NCBI RefSeq assembly: GCF_026810445.1
Contig: NZ_CP113949.1
Span: 1,798,001 to 1,862,000, forward strand
Direction of reading: 5' to 3'
DNA length: 64,000 nt
Origin: Pseudomonas sp. BSw22131
GTDB taxonomy: Bacteria > Pseudomonadota > Gammaproteobacteria > Pseudomonadales > Pseudomonadaceae
Shown here piece after piece: positions 8,401 through 17,652 of the stretch (position 1 is its first letter; every line of letters begins with the position of its first letter). The translations under genes and the position numbers were made by a program. The notes under the pieces were generated by a model. That model ran no database searches, had not been told where the DNA came from, and saw nothing but the letters and a program-made list of their open reading frames with translations.

Positions 8401-9072
8401 TCAGTGGTTGACGGTGCAGGCGAGCATGGCCGACAGCTGGCACAGCGGACGACCGCTCTGTTCCTGCCACTGATTGAAGACGTCCTGCACAAGTGCCTGG
8501 TCGCGCTGGCTGGTGGGCACTTTATCGACGATGTTCTGCGCGTTGAGCGCCGCCACCACATCCCACGTGGGGATGAAGGTGTCTTTGCCGACCATGCGCA
8601 GGAAACGCGGCGACGACAGCCCGCCCATCTGGTTGCCGTGCTTGGCCAGATAACGCCACAGGCCGACGATGTCATTGATCGGCCAATCGGCGATGAGCGC
8701 ACCAAAACTGCCATGGGATTCTTCGATATCGAGGATCATCTGCGCATTGCGCGGCACGCTTTTGAGCTTGCCCAAGTGGCGAATGATGCGTTTGTCCTGC
8801 ATCAGGCGTTCAAGGTGATCGGCGCCCATGAGCACCACTTTCTCTGGATCGAAGCGGTAGAACACTTCTTCGAACGCTGGCCATTTTGAATCCACCAGAC
8901 TGTGTTTGAGCCCCGCACGAAAGACCCGCAGCGCCATGGTCGACAGGTAGCGGTCGGCACTGATGGCTTTGAGTTTTTTCGGCGTGGCGGGCGTCGGGAG
9001 ATGCGCCTCGAGGGCGGCGGCAGAACCAAAGCGATTGAGGCAGTACTCGTTTAGCCATTTGTAGTCTTGCAT
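8401..9072 (-). CDS. tag: DNA-3-methyladenine glycosylase I family protein
   Basis: This 223-residue protein is a Tag-like base-excision enzyme as found in Pseudomonas, somewhat longer than the 187-residue E. coli enzyme. The conserved core includes KWPAFEEVFYRFDPEKV and RNAQMILDIEESHGSFG, the region corresponding to the Tag active site. The start MQDYKWLNEYC is preferred because GGAGAGG lies just upstream; the open frame begins eleven codons earlier. It removes alkylated purines from DNA in the cytoplasm. It is a single gene, bounded by the GntR operator region and a REP pair. Confidence 0.8.
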   Translation of the reverse strand: MQDYKWLNEYCLNRFGSAAALEAHLPTPATPKKLKAISADRYLSTMALRVFRAGLKHSLVDSKWPAFEEVFYRFDPEKVVLMGADHLERLMQDKRIIRHLGKLKSVPRNAQMILDIEESHGSFGALIADWPINDIVGLWRYLAKHGNQMGGLSSPRFLRMVGKDTFIPTWDVVAALNAQNIVDKVPTSQRDQALVQDVFNQWQEQSGRPLCQLSAMLACTVNH

Positions 9073-9107
9073 GCCCTCTCCATCGAGTGTGTTGACGCAC
9101 CGCAATC

Positions 9108-9192
9108 CTGTAGGAGCGAATTCATTCGCAATGCGGTATTGAATTTGATGACCTGTGTCGTCTGACCCGGCCCTTCGCGAATAAATTCGCTC

Positions 9193-9198
<6 letters not shown>
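9108..9198. repeat. REP pair (BIME), GAATTCATTCGC family
   Basis: Inverted copies CTGTAGGAGCGAATTCATTC and AATTCGCTCCTACAG border a short variable core between two minus-strand genes. The same arrangement occurs at 16211-16293 and 17550-17639. The element reaches into the last codons of the DUF2069 gene. Confidence 0.85.
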
Positions 9199-10557
<1,359 letters not shown>

Positions 10558-10673
10558 TTGCAGGTCGCATCTTGCGTGAGGTGGCGGCTATTCTACATTC
10601 GTGACGAGAAAGGCCAACCCGTGGCGCGGAGGGTCGCAGTATCGGCGGCATTTTCAGACAAGAGAGGCGGATC

Positions 10674-11141
10674 ATGGCAAGGCGGTTGGCGGCAGCGGTA
10701 GTGCTTATCGGCAGTGTGTTGCTTGGCGGTTGTGGTGTGGACCTGGGCACCGACCAGAACGGCAAGAAAGTTGCCAGCGAGCGCGTGGACCAGCACTGGC
10801 TGGTGGTCAATTACTGGGCGGAATGGTGCGGCCCGTGCCGCACGGAAGTCCCGGAGCTGAACGCGCTCTCGCAGCAACTGAAGGATCAGAAAGTCAGCGT
10901 GTTCGGGGTGAACTTCGACGGGCTGCAAGGCGAAGACCTGAAAACCGCCAGCAATGCACTGGGCATTCAGTTCACGGTGCTGGCGCAGGACCCGGCTGAA
11001 CAATATGACCTGCCCAAAAGCGAGGCCTTGCCGGTGACGTACATCATTGATGACAAGGGCAAAGTGCGCGAACAGTTGATGGGCGAGCAGACCGCCGCAG
11101 GCTTGACGCAGAAAATCGCAGAACTCAAGGGCAAGGGTTGA
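10674..11141 (+). CDS. TlpA-like thioredoxin lipoprotein
   Basis: This 155-residue protein has a lipoprotein signal ending LLGGC (C20), then a thioredoxin fold with WAEWCGPCR (C52 and C55) and the cis-proline in EALPVTYII. It is a membrane-anchored periplasmic thiol-disulphide oxidoreductase of the TlpA/ResA type. It is divergent from arsC. The substrate cannot be told from sequence, and no cytochrome c maturation genes are adjacent. Confidence 0.88.
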   Translation: MARRLAAAVVLIGSVLLGGCGVDLGTDQNGKKVASERVDQHWLVVNYWAEWCGPCRTEVPELNALSQQLKDQKVSVFGVNFDGLQGEDLKTASNALGIQFTVLAQDPAEQYDLPKSEALPVTYIIDDKGKVREQLMGEQTAAGLTQKIAELKGKG

Positions 11142-11158
11142 GGGAGGTTTGCCTGGGG

Positions 11159-11313
11159 TAGGAGCGCGCATGTCCCGGCGATGGGTCTTTGTGCGATGGA
11201 TGTGCTGACTGACACACCGCAATCGCGGGCAAGCGCGCTCCTATACCTGTAGGAGCGCACGAGCAACGCGAGGCCGCGATGGGCTGCGCAGCGGCCCCAA
11301 AACCTGAGATTCG
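11159..11313. repeat. REP pair plus a second repeat unit
   Basis: A GCGCGCTTGCCCGCGA-type pair (11159-11242, the left arm diverged) is followed by a different unit from 11247, beginning CTGTAGGAGCGCACGAG and containing GGCTGCGCAGCGGCCCC. The second unit recurs almost unchanged for over 60 bases at 23621-23687. Confidence 0.8.
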
Positions 11314-11382
11314 GTTACTCCTGACACACCGCATGCGCAGGGTTTACTGCCGGTGCCCGGCAGATTGTCAGCAAACGGAACC

Positions 11383-11802
11383 TCAACCTTCTTCCAGCCA
11401 GAACCGCAGCGGTTTGCCTTCCAGCGGCCACAAACGCAATTGTTCGACAGGGGAGATATCCCAGCGCTGGACCTTGGGCAGCGCCTGCAGAAAACGCTGC
11501 TCCTGTTCCATTGCCGCAGGCGCACACAGTTTGCGGGTGCTGCCCACCGGTCCGAAGCTGATCGATTCACCGTCCAGTCGATACGGTGCAAACCAGTGGT
11601 TGCAGCCGGCGTTGCCGTAGGCGCGTCCATCTTTGCCCAGGATCATGGTCATGTGACTGTTGTCCATCAGCGGACGCTCGCCGATCCACTCCAGCAGATA
11701 CCCCTTGTCGCGCTGCACCTGAGGCGTCTCAGTGGCGCATCCGCTCAGCAGGGTGGCGCTGATCAGCAGCGCGCTCGTGACGAAAAAACCGGCGCCTTTC
11801 AT
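11383..11802 (-). CDS. META-domain (HslJ-like) lipoprotein
   Basis: This 139-residue protein has a lipoprotein signal ending LLSGC (C22) and a META domain, shown by MILGKDGRAYGNAGCNHW and the closing LRLWPLEGKPLRFW. META/HslJ proteins are envelope proteins; E. coli HslJ is linked to novobiocin tolerance. The start MKGAGFFVTS overlaps the stop of the upstream gene as ATGA; the open frame nine codons upstream is discounted. It is predicted to be attached to the outer membrane. Confidence 0.82.
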   Translation of the reverse strand: MKGAGFFVTSALLISATLLSGCATETPQVQRDKGYLLEWIGERPLMDNSHMTMILGKDGRAYGNAGCNHWFAPYRLDGESISFGPVGSTRKLCAPAAMEQEQRFLQALPKVQRWDISPVEQLRLWPLEGKPLRFWLEEG

Positions 11803-12236
11803 GCCGCTTTTTTCACGCAGGCAGGGCACAGATGGTGCTCGCCGACGACTTTCCAGCCCAGCTCGGCAATCCGCGCCTCGGCGGCAGGCTTGAGGGCTTT
11901 GTCACCGTCTTTGCCTTCGACCATGAACTCGATGTCCTGCACTTTGCCGCAGCCGTTGCAGTTGACCTTCCAGGTGTGGATGGCCAGTTCGGTGAACGCA
12001 GGACCATTGGCCACCGCAACCCATTGGCCGGGCGGATTGATCAGGTGACGGACTTTTTCTACCTGCAAGCGCATGTGCAGGGTTTTGCTGCCTTTGACGG
12101 TGACCAACAGCACGTCGTCGTGCTTGATCGAGCCGCCGTTGCCGGTCACTTGATAGCGACCCACTGACAGGCTGCGGCATTCGATGAGGGTGTGTTGCGG
12201 GGTGAGCATGCTGTAACGGAAATCGTGTTCTGCCAT
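11799..12236 (-). CDS. Conserved hypothetical protein with two CxxC motifs
   Basis: This 145-residue protein has no signal peptide or membrane segment. Two cysteine pairs, C93/C96 (CNGCG) and C137/C140 (CPAC), could form a zinc ribbon. I do not recognise a characterised family. The start MAEHDFRYSM is chosen because TTTGGAG precedes it at a fair spacing. It overlaps the META lipoprotein gene by four bases, so the two are probably co-translated although one is cytoplasmic and the other in the envelope. Confidence 0.75.
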   Translation of the reverse strand: MAEHDFRYSMLTPQHTLIECRSLSVGRYQVTGNGGSIKHDDVLLVTVKGSKTLHMRLQVEKVRHLINPPGQWVAVANGPAFTELAIHTWKVNCNGCGKVQDIEFMVEGKDGDKALKPAAEARIAELGWKVVGEHHLCPACVKKAA

Positions 12237-12377
12237 GGGGGTCTCCAAATAGGCGAGCATGCTACCACTTTAGAGGCAGCTGACCCTGACACACCGCGAT
12301 CAAACTGTCGGAGCGCGCTTGCCCGCGAATGCTTCCCCGCCATCTGGGCCCGGCACGCGCCCTGTGGGAGGGGGGCA

Positions 12378-13361
12378 TCACACCAGATTCTGCGGCGCGC
12401 CCGCTGCCCATGCGCTGATGTTGTCCAGCGTGGTCTGGGCAATTGCGCCCAGCGCCTCTCGGGTCAGAAACGCCTGGTGTGCAGTGACCACTACATTGGG
12501 GAATGTCAGCAGCCGCGCAAGCACGTCATCCTGCAACGGGAGGTCGGAGCGGTCCTCGAAAAACAACTTGGCTTCTTCTTCATATACGTCCAGCCCGAGG
12601 TAACCGAGCTGGCCGCTTTTCAGTGCCTCGATCAGCGCGGGTGTGTCCACCAACGCGCCACGGCCTGTGTTGATCAGCATCGCGCCGCGCCGCATGCGGT
12701 TGAGTGAATCGACGTTGATCAGGTGCCGGGTCTGCTCGTTGAGCGGACAGTGCAGGCTGATGATTTGTGCCTGTGCCAGCAACGCGTCAAGCGGCAGATA
12801 TCGTGCGCCGAGGGCTTCGACGGCGGGGTTGGGGAATGGGTCGTAGGCCAGCAACTCGCAGCCAAAACCGGCCATGATCGTAGCGAACGTCGCGCCAATC
12901 TGGCCCGTGCCGACCACCCCGACGGTTTTGCCGAACAGATCGAAACCGGTCAGGCCGTGCAGGCTGAAATCGCCATCGCGGGTGCGGTTGTAAGCTCGGT
13001 GCAAGTGGCGGTTGAGTGACAGAATCAGCGCCACCGCGTGTTCGGCCACCGCATGCGGTGAGTACGCGGGCACCCGCACGACCGTCAGACCCAATCGCTG
13101 TGCCGTGTCGAGATCAACATGGTTGAAACCCGCCGAACGCAGGGCAATCAGGCGTGTGCCGCCGGCAGCGAGGTGTTCGAGCACAGCCGTGCCGAGGTCG
13201 TCGTTGATGAACGCGCAAACCACGTCATACCCATTTGCCAGCGCAACGGTGTCCAGCGTCAGGCGTGCGGGCTGGAAATGCAGGTCGATATCGCCCGGGA
13301 TGCGCGCGGCAAGAAAACTGTCCTGATCGTAGGTCTGGCTACTGAAAATCAACGTGCGCAT
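12378..13361 (-). CDS. ldhA: D-lactate dehydrogenase (2-hydroxyacid dehydrogenase family)
   Basis: This 327-residue NAD-dependent D-2-hydroxyacid dehydrogenase has the nucleotide loop VGVVGTGQIG (to about 156) and the catalytic set R234 in INTGRGALVD, E263 in LDVYEEE and H295 in TAHQAF. The overall pattern, with YSPHAVAEHAVALILSLNR, is that of the fermentative LdhA subgroup that reduces pyruvate to D-lactate. It stands alone; a REP half-element (about 12306-12330) lies downstream. No ANR site was recognised upstream. Confidence 0.88.
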   Translation of the reverse strand: MRTLIFSSQTYDQDSFLAARIPGDIDLHFQPARLTLDTVALANGYDVVCAFINDDLGTAVLEHLAAGGTRLIALRSAGFNHVDLDTAQRLGLTVVRVPAYSPHAVAEHAVALILSLNRHLHRAYNRTRDGDFSLHGLTGFDLFGKTVGVVGTGQIGATFATIMAGFGCELLAYDPFPNPAVEALGARYLPLDALLAQAQIISLHCPLNEQTRHLINVDSLNRMRRGAMLINTGRGALVDTPALIEALKSGQLGYLGLDVYEEEAKLFFEDRSDLPLQDDVLARLLTFPNVVVTAHQAFLTREALGAIAQTTLDNISAWAAGAPQNLV

Positions 13362-13482
13362 TTATCGAGTCCCGATGAGTTTGCGTAGACACTATCGTTG
13401 TTATACGCCGCCCGTGCTGATCTGACGCAATGTGGGCGCCGACAATGCATTGATCACTGAACGTGCCTGATTTTCAGGCAAT

Positions 13483-13510
13483 AAAAAACCCCGCTCGAAA
13501 GCGGGGTTTC
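13483..13510 (-). terminator. Intrinsic terminator for the DUF3309 gene
   Basis: A nine-base-pair stem (AAACCCCGC / GCGGGGTTT) with a six-base loop is followed on the minus strand by a run of T. It lies 19 bases after the DUF3309 stop. Confidence 0.88.
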
Positions 13511-13528
13511 CCGGATGCTGTCAGGAGG

Positions 13529-13687
13529 TTATATCCTGCCGAGCAATACCAATATCAGCAGAATCACCAAGATGGTACCGATGATGCCCGATGGTCCGTA
13601 GCCCCAGCTTCTGGAGTGTGGGAATACTGGTAAACCGCCTACCAGCAGCAAGATCAGTATGATGATAAGAATTGTGCCGATGCCCAT
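13529..13687 (-). CDS. DUF3309 small membrane peptide
   Basis: This 52-residue protein consists of two hydrophobic segments (residues 4-20, GTILIIILILLLVGGLP, and 35-50, IIGTILVILLILVLLG) joined by a short SRSWGYGPSG turn. It matches the DUF3309 family, small proteins common in proteobacteria and often stress-induced; no function is established. AAGGAAC precedes the ATG and a clear terminator follows, so it is a one-gene unit. The upstream 290 bases are unusually AT-rich. Confidence 0.85.
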   Translation of the reverse strand: MGIGTILIIILILLLVGGLPVFPHSRSWGYGPSGIIGTILVILLILVLLGRI

Positions 13688-13981
13688 GTCGTGAGTTCCT
13701 TCTTTTTACACGTGTTAGATGGCGGTACGCGCACACTTTTAGCTGTTTTAGCGAAAAGTTGTGCCGCTTGAAACATCCGACTCTGCGCGTTCGAGAAAAG
13801 TTCTTAACGGAAGAAATAAAAATAAAGATATTAGAAATTCGTTTCAAATCAATTGCTTGTAATTTTATAAAGCCGCACTAAGGCGCTGCATTTTTTGGTC
13901 TGGAAAGGGTTTTGACTACGTATTAAGAGGGAACTAACAAAACTAACGCAGGTCTTGGCGAGCATAAAAAGGTAGGGCGCT
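13688..13981. promoter_or_regulatory. AT-rich divergent intergenic region
   Basis: This gap separates the DUF3309 and DUF2784 genes, which point away from each other. It is much richer in A and T than its surroundings (for example 13800-13880) and must contain both promoters. I could not assign -35/-10 elements with confidence. Confidence 0.4.
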
Positions 13982-14359
13982 ATGGGTTATCGTGTGGCCG
14001 CGGATGCGGTTGTCATCTTTCATTTTATTTTTATTGTATTCGTCATGTCAGGCGGGATTCTCGCGTTGCGCTGGAAGTGGCTCATTGCCATGCATCTTCC
14101 AGCCGTGGCGTGGGCCATGAGTGTGGAGTTTTTTCATTTGTACTGCCCGCTGACTCCGCTGGAAAACACACTGCGGGCCAAGGCGGGCGAGGGCGGTTAC
14201 ACAGGCGGTTTCATTGAGCATTACCTTGTCGCGCTGATTTACCCGGCCGGGCTTACGCCTGGTATTCAGCTGTGGCTGGGCGCCAGTGTCGCCGTGGTCA
14301 ATATCACGGTCTATGGCGTGCTTGTGCGGGGATGGAGGATGCGTCGACGGCAACTCTGA
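13982..14359 (+). CDS. DUF2784 membrane protein
   Basis: This 125-residue protein has about three membrane segments (roughly 9-28, 32-52 and 91-115) and the conserved W...P.....W.....EFF..YCPLTPLEN pattern of DUF2784. Its function is unknown. AAGGTAGGGCG precedes the ATG. It ends with a basic tail (RMRRRQ) expected in the cytoplasm. Confidence 0.8.
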   Translation: MGYRVAADAVVIFHFIFIVFVMSGGILALRWKWLIAMHLPAVAWAMSVEFFHLYCPLTPLENTLRAKAGEGGYTGGFIEHYLVALIYPAGLTPGIQLWLGASVAVVNITVYGVLVRGWRMRRRQL

Positions 14360-14463
14360 GGCCTCGGTTTGCCTGGCATATTCAGGGTGCTGATGGAGCC
14401 TTTGCGGGGTAATCAGTCTGGTTAAACTCAGCGCATTCCCCTCGCACTCATAAGGCAATTTCT

Positions 14464-15279
14464 ATGCAAAATCGCATCATGATCACTGGCGCCGGATCCG
14501 GGCTGGGTCGCGAAATAGCGCTGCGCTGGGCGCGCGAGGGCTGGCAACTGGCGCTGTCGGACATCAGCGATGAGGGCCTGCAGGAAACCCTGAGACTGGC
14601 GCGCGAGGCTGGCGGTGATGGTTTCGTGCAGCGTTGTGATGTGCGTGATTACAGCCAGCTCACCGCATTCGCACAGGCGTGCGAGCAGAAGCTGGGCGGC
14701 ATCGACATCATCGTCAACAACGCAGACGTTGCGTCTGGTGGCTTCTTTGGCGAGCTGTCGCTGGAAGACTGGGACTGGCAAATCGCAATCAACCTGATGG
14801 GAGTGGTCAAGGGCTGCAAAGCGTTCTTGCCATTGATCGAAGCCAGCAAGGGCAAAATCATCAACATCGCCTCCATGGCTGCACTGATGCAAGGCCCGGC
14901 GATGAGCAACTACAACGTGGCCAAGGCCGGTGTGGTGGCGCTGTCGGAAAGTCTGCTGGTGGAGTTGCGCGAGCAGGACATCGGTGTGCATGTGGTCTGC
15001 CCGTCATTCTTCCAGACCAACCTGATGGATTCCTTTCGAGGACCGACCCCGGCCATGAAGGCCCAGGTGGGCAAGTTGCTGGAAAGCTCGCCGATTACCG
15101 CCAGCGAGATTGCCGATTACATCCACGAGCAGGTCGGCAAGGGCCAGTTCATGATTCTGCCCCACGAGCAGGGACGAATGGCCTGGCAGATCAAGCAGAA
15201 AAATCCTCAATTGATCTACGACGAAATGGCGACCATGGCCGACAAAATGCGCGCCAAGGCCAAGCGCACACCGGATTGA
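14464..15279 (+). CDS. Short-chain dehydrogenase/reductase
   Basis: This 271-residue SDR has the cofactor loop TGAGSGLG (8-15) and the catalytic S137, Y150 and K154 (YNVAK). The usual NNAG motif is NNAD (85-88), an uncommon change. The C-terminal extension after about residue 215 (HEQGRMAWQIKQKNPQ) resembles SDRs of unknown substrate in Pseudomonas. A cytoplasmic NAD(P)H oxidoreductase is certain in type, but the substrate is unknown. Confidence 0.85.
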   Translation: MQNRIMITGAGSGLGREIALRWAREGWQLALSDISDEGLQETLRLAREAGGDGFVQRCDVRDYSQLTAFAQACEQKLGGIDIIVNNADVASGGFFGELSLEDWDWQIAINLMGVVKGCKAFLPLIEASKGKIINIASMAALMQGPAMSNYNVAKAGVVALSESLLVELREQDIGVHVVCPSFFQTNLMDSFRGPTPAMKAQVGKLLESSPITASEIADYIHEQVGKGQFMILPHEQGRMAWQIKQKNPQLIYDEMATMADKMRAKAKRTPD

Positions 15280-15289
15280 CAGGAAGGGT

Positions 15290-15320
15290 GTACCGGCTCG
15301 CCCAGTGCGGTAGCCGGTAC
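15290..15320 (+). terminator. Possible terminator hairpin after the SDR gene
   Basis: GTACCGGCT and AGCCGGTAC form a nine-base-pair stem ten bases after the SDR stop. No clear T run follows, so intrinsic termination is uncertain. Confidence 0.45.
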
Positions 15321-15374
15321 AAATTCTGATAGGGTGGCCGGCATCTTTCCGGCTGCTCTTGAAGAGAATTCGAC

Positions 15375-15707
15375 GTGCTCAATTACCTCTGCTTTTTCCT
15401 CGCCGCGCTGTTCGAGATCGCGGGTTGCTACGCGTTCTGGATGTGGTTGCGACAGGGCAAAAGTGCGTTGTGGGTGATTCCCGCGCTGATCAGCCTGACC
15501 CTGTTCGCCTTGTTGTTGACCCGTGTCGAAGCTACTTACGCCGGCCGTGCTTATGCCGCCTACGGCGGAATCTACATCGTCGCCTCGATTGCCTGGCTGG
15601 GATTGATAGAGCGCGTTCGACCGTTGACCTCGGACTGGATTGGCCTGGCCTTCTGTGTCATCGGCGCCACTATCATCCTCTTCGGCCCGCGGTGGTCGGC
15701 GGCCTGA
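15375..15707 (+). CDS. YnfA family (UPF0060) membrane protein
   Basis: This 110-residue protein has four membrane segments and the family signature [15 protein letters not shown] and [20 protein letters not shown]0060 proteins resemble small multidrug-resistance transporters in size and topology, but the function is not established. AAGAGAA precedes the ATG. Confidence 0.9.
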   Translation: MLNYLCFFLAALFEIAGCYAFWMWLRQGKSALWVIPALISLTLFALLLTRVEATYAGRAYAAYGGIYIVASIAWLGLIERVRPLTSDWIGLAFCVIGATIILFGPRWSAA

Positions 15708-15745
15708 AGTCGGTTCGATCTTCTCGTATTTGCTGGGTTTGGCGG

Positions 15746-15845
15746 TTTGATTCTGCGGCGCTTTTGCGGTTTTGATCTGCGGCGGCGTTGGGATTTTTGA
15801 TTCTGCAGCGGTTTTGGGATTTTGATTCTGCCCGAAGGGCGCAGG
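15746..15845. repeat. Degenerate 25-bp tandem repeat
   Basis: Three 25-base units start at 15746, 15771 and 15796, each beginning TTTGAT(T)CTGC and ending in a T/G-rich stretch. A fourth partial unit at 15821 passes into TTCTGCCCGAAGGGCGCAGG. Related sequence recurs at about 41627-41720. The function is unknown. Confidence 0.7.
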
Positions 15846-15887
15846 AGCGTGGCTTGTTCCGCGATTGGGTTTCTGGGCAATCCCCGC

Positions 15888-16118
15888 TCACTCCTCGAAA
15901 AACTCCTTGGGCACTTCATGCTTGAGCATCAGTTGGCATTGCTGGCTCTCGAGGTCAAAGAAGATCACGGCCTGGCCTTTGCTCAACGCGTGACGTACCC
16001 GCAGTACACGGGTCTCCAGCGGCGTGTCATCGCCATTGTCAGTGCCGTCGCGGGTCACGAAATCCTCGATCAGGTACGTCAAGGTGTCGGCTTCGAGTTG
16101 GTCGTGGGGGATCAGCAT
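15888..16118 (-). CDS. yheU: YheU family (UPF0270) protein
   Basis: This 76-residue acidic protein begins MLIPHDQLEADTLTYLIEDFVTRDGT, the UPF0270/YheU signature, and continues VRHALSKGQAVIFFDLESQQ. The family has no assigned function. The start is set at MLIP; the nine codons before it in the open frame are not part of the family. A REP pair lies upstream. Confidence 0.9.
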   Translation of the reverse strand: MLIPHDQLEADTLTYLIEDFVTRDGTDNGDDTPLETRVLRVRHALSKGQAVIFFDLESQQCQLMLKHEVPKEFFEE

Positions 16119-16210
16119 AAAATTCTCGTGGCAGGGCGGGAGCAAAGCAGGGCGATGCTAGCGTGACACATGATCGCAGGCTACATCGGTGTCGTCTTGA
16201 TCCCTGATTT

Positions 16211-16293
16211 CTGTAGGAACGAATGGTAAGCGAGGCGTCATCGAAAGGTGCGTCTCTCCCGAATAAGCCTCGCGAATGACTTCGCTCCTACAG
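16211..16293. repeat. REP pair, GAATTCATTCGC family (diverged)
   Basis: CTGTAGGAACGAA at one end and TTCGCTCCTACAG at the other face each other with diverged inner arms (AAGCGAGGC / GCCTCGCGAATGAC). It lies between the YheU gene and the peptidase gene. Confidence 0.75.
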
Positions 16294-16322
16294 AAAGTAT
16301 TCCTTCATACCAGATGCAGTAT

Positions 16323-17513
16323 TTATCGCTGGCCCACCAACGTATCCACTGCTGGCACGCGTGTGTCGGTTTCCATCTGCGCGTCGTGCTCGATCTGGTG
16401 GCTGAAATTCTCCAGAGAAGCGTTGGCTGGCTGCGCGTCGCTGGCAAATACCGGCGGGCTCATGATGTAGGCGCTGAGCAGACGGCTGAGCGTGCTCAGG
16501 CTGTCGATGTGCGTGCGTTCGTAACCGTGGGTCGCGTCGCAGCCGAATGCAAGCAAGGCAGTGCGAGTGTCGTAACCCGCCGTGATCGCCGAATGGGCGT
16601 CGCTGTAGTAATAGCGAAACAGGTCGCGGCGCACGGACAGTTCTTTTTCCGCACCCAAACGCAACAGATGCCGGGACAAGTGATAGTCGTACGGACCACC
16701 GGAATCCTGCATCGCCACGCTCACGGCATGCTCGCTGGAATGCTGGCCAGGGGCGACGGGCGCGATGTCGATACCCACGAACTCGCTGACGTCCCACGGT
16801 AAACCGCCAGCTGCACCGGTCCCGGTTTCTTCGGTAATGGTGAAGAGCGGGTGACAGTCGATCAACGGTTCGACGCCGCTGTCGACAATGGCCTTCAACG
16901 CGGCCAGCAGCGCCGCGACGCCAGCTTTGTCGTCCAGGTGTCGAGCGCTGATGTGCCCGCTTTCGGTGAACTCCGGCAGCGGATCAAACGCCACGAAGTC
17001 GCCAATGTTGATGCCCAGTGAGTCGCAATCGGCGCGGGTCGCACTGTAGGCGTCGAGGCGCAGCTCGATGTGGTCCCAGCTGACGGGCAGGGTATCGACT
17101 GCGGTGTTGTAGGCATGCCCGGACGCCATCAGCGGCAACACGCTGCCACGAATCACACCGTTGTCGGTGAAGACGCTGACGCGGCTGCCTTCGGCAAAAC
17201 GGCTGGACCAGCAACCCACTGGAGCCAGACCCAGACGACCGTTGTCTTTGACTTCCCGCACGCTGGCGCCAATGGTGTCCAGGTGCGCGGAGACTGCGCG
17301 GTCCGGGCTGTTTTGCTTGCCTTTCAGGGTGGCGCGGATGGTCCCGCGGCGGGTCAGTTCAAACGGAATACCCAATTCTTCGAGACGCTCGGCCACATAG
17401 CGCACGATGGTGTCGGTGAAGCCGGTCGGGCTAGGGATCGCGAGCATTTCAAGCAGGACTTTCTGCAGGTAGTTCAGATCCGGGTCGAGCACTTTCTGTT
17501 GTGCAGTGGTCAT
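16323..17513 (-). CDS. M42-family hydrolase of the NAGGN operon
   Basis: This 396-residue zinc peptidase-like protein has AVSAHLDTIGAS, SARHLDDKAGVAALL, TITEETGTGAA and GIDIAPV, giving the metal ligands and catalytic acid of M42/M20-type aminopeptidases. It is the third gene of the N-acetylglutaminylglutamine amide operon, a conserved trio in which its exact step is unproved; dipeptide turnover is a reasonable guess. The start MTTAQQKVLD follows GGAG; the open frame upstream is not favoured. A REP pair separates it from the synthetase gene. Confidence 0.88.
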   Translation of the reverse strand: MTTAQQKVLDPDLNYLQKVLLEMLAIPSPTGFTDTIVRYVAERLEELGIPFELTRRGTIRATLKGKQNSPDRAVSAHLDTIGASVREVKDNGRLGLAPVGCWSSRFAEGSRVSVFTDNGVIRGSVLPLMASGHAYNTAVDTLPVSWDHIELRLDAYSATRADCDSLGINIGDFVAFDPLPEFTESGHISARHLDDKAGVAALLAALKAIVDSGVEPLIDCHPLFTITEETGTGAAGGLPWDVSEFVGIDIAPVAPGQHSSEHAVSVAMQDSGGPYDYHLSRHLLRLGAEKELSVRRDLFRYYYSDAHSAITAGYDTRTALLAFGCDATHGYERTHIDSLSTLSRLLSAYIMSPPVFASDAQPANASLENFSHQIEHDAQMETDTRVPAVDTLVGQR

Positions 17514-17549
17514 GGAGATACTCCTGAATTCGATAAAACGACACCTCCC

Positions 17550-17639
17550 CTGTAGGAGCGAATTCATTCGCGAAGCGGTGGCCGGGGCTAGAACTCGGTT
17601 GAGGCCGCCGACGTTTCGCGAATGAATTCGCTCCTACAG
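17550..17639. repeat. REP pair (BIME) inside the NAGGN operon
   Basis: CTGTAGGAGCGAATTCATTC and its inverted partner flank a core of about 45 bases in the 139-base gap between ngg and the peptidase gene. Such a stem can slow decay of the upstream mRNA and lower expression of the last gene. Confidence 0.85.
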
Positions 17640-17652
17640 AGGGAGCAGCAGG

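Noticed and set aside
6754..8889. 711-codon plus-strand open frame across the epimerase, GntR and glycosylase genes
   Set aside because: It spans three well-supported minus-strand genes and has no recognisable domain.
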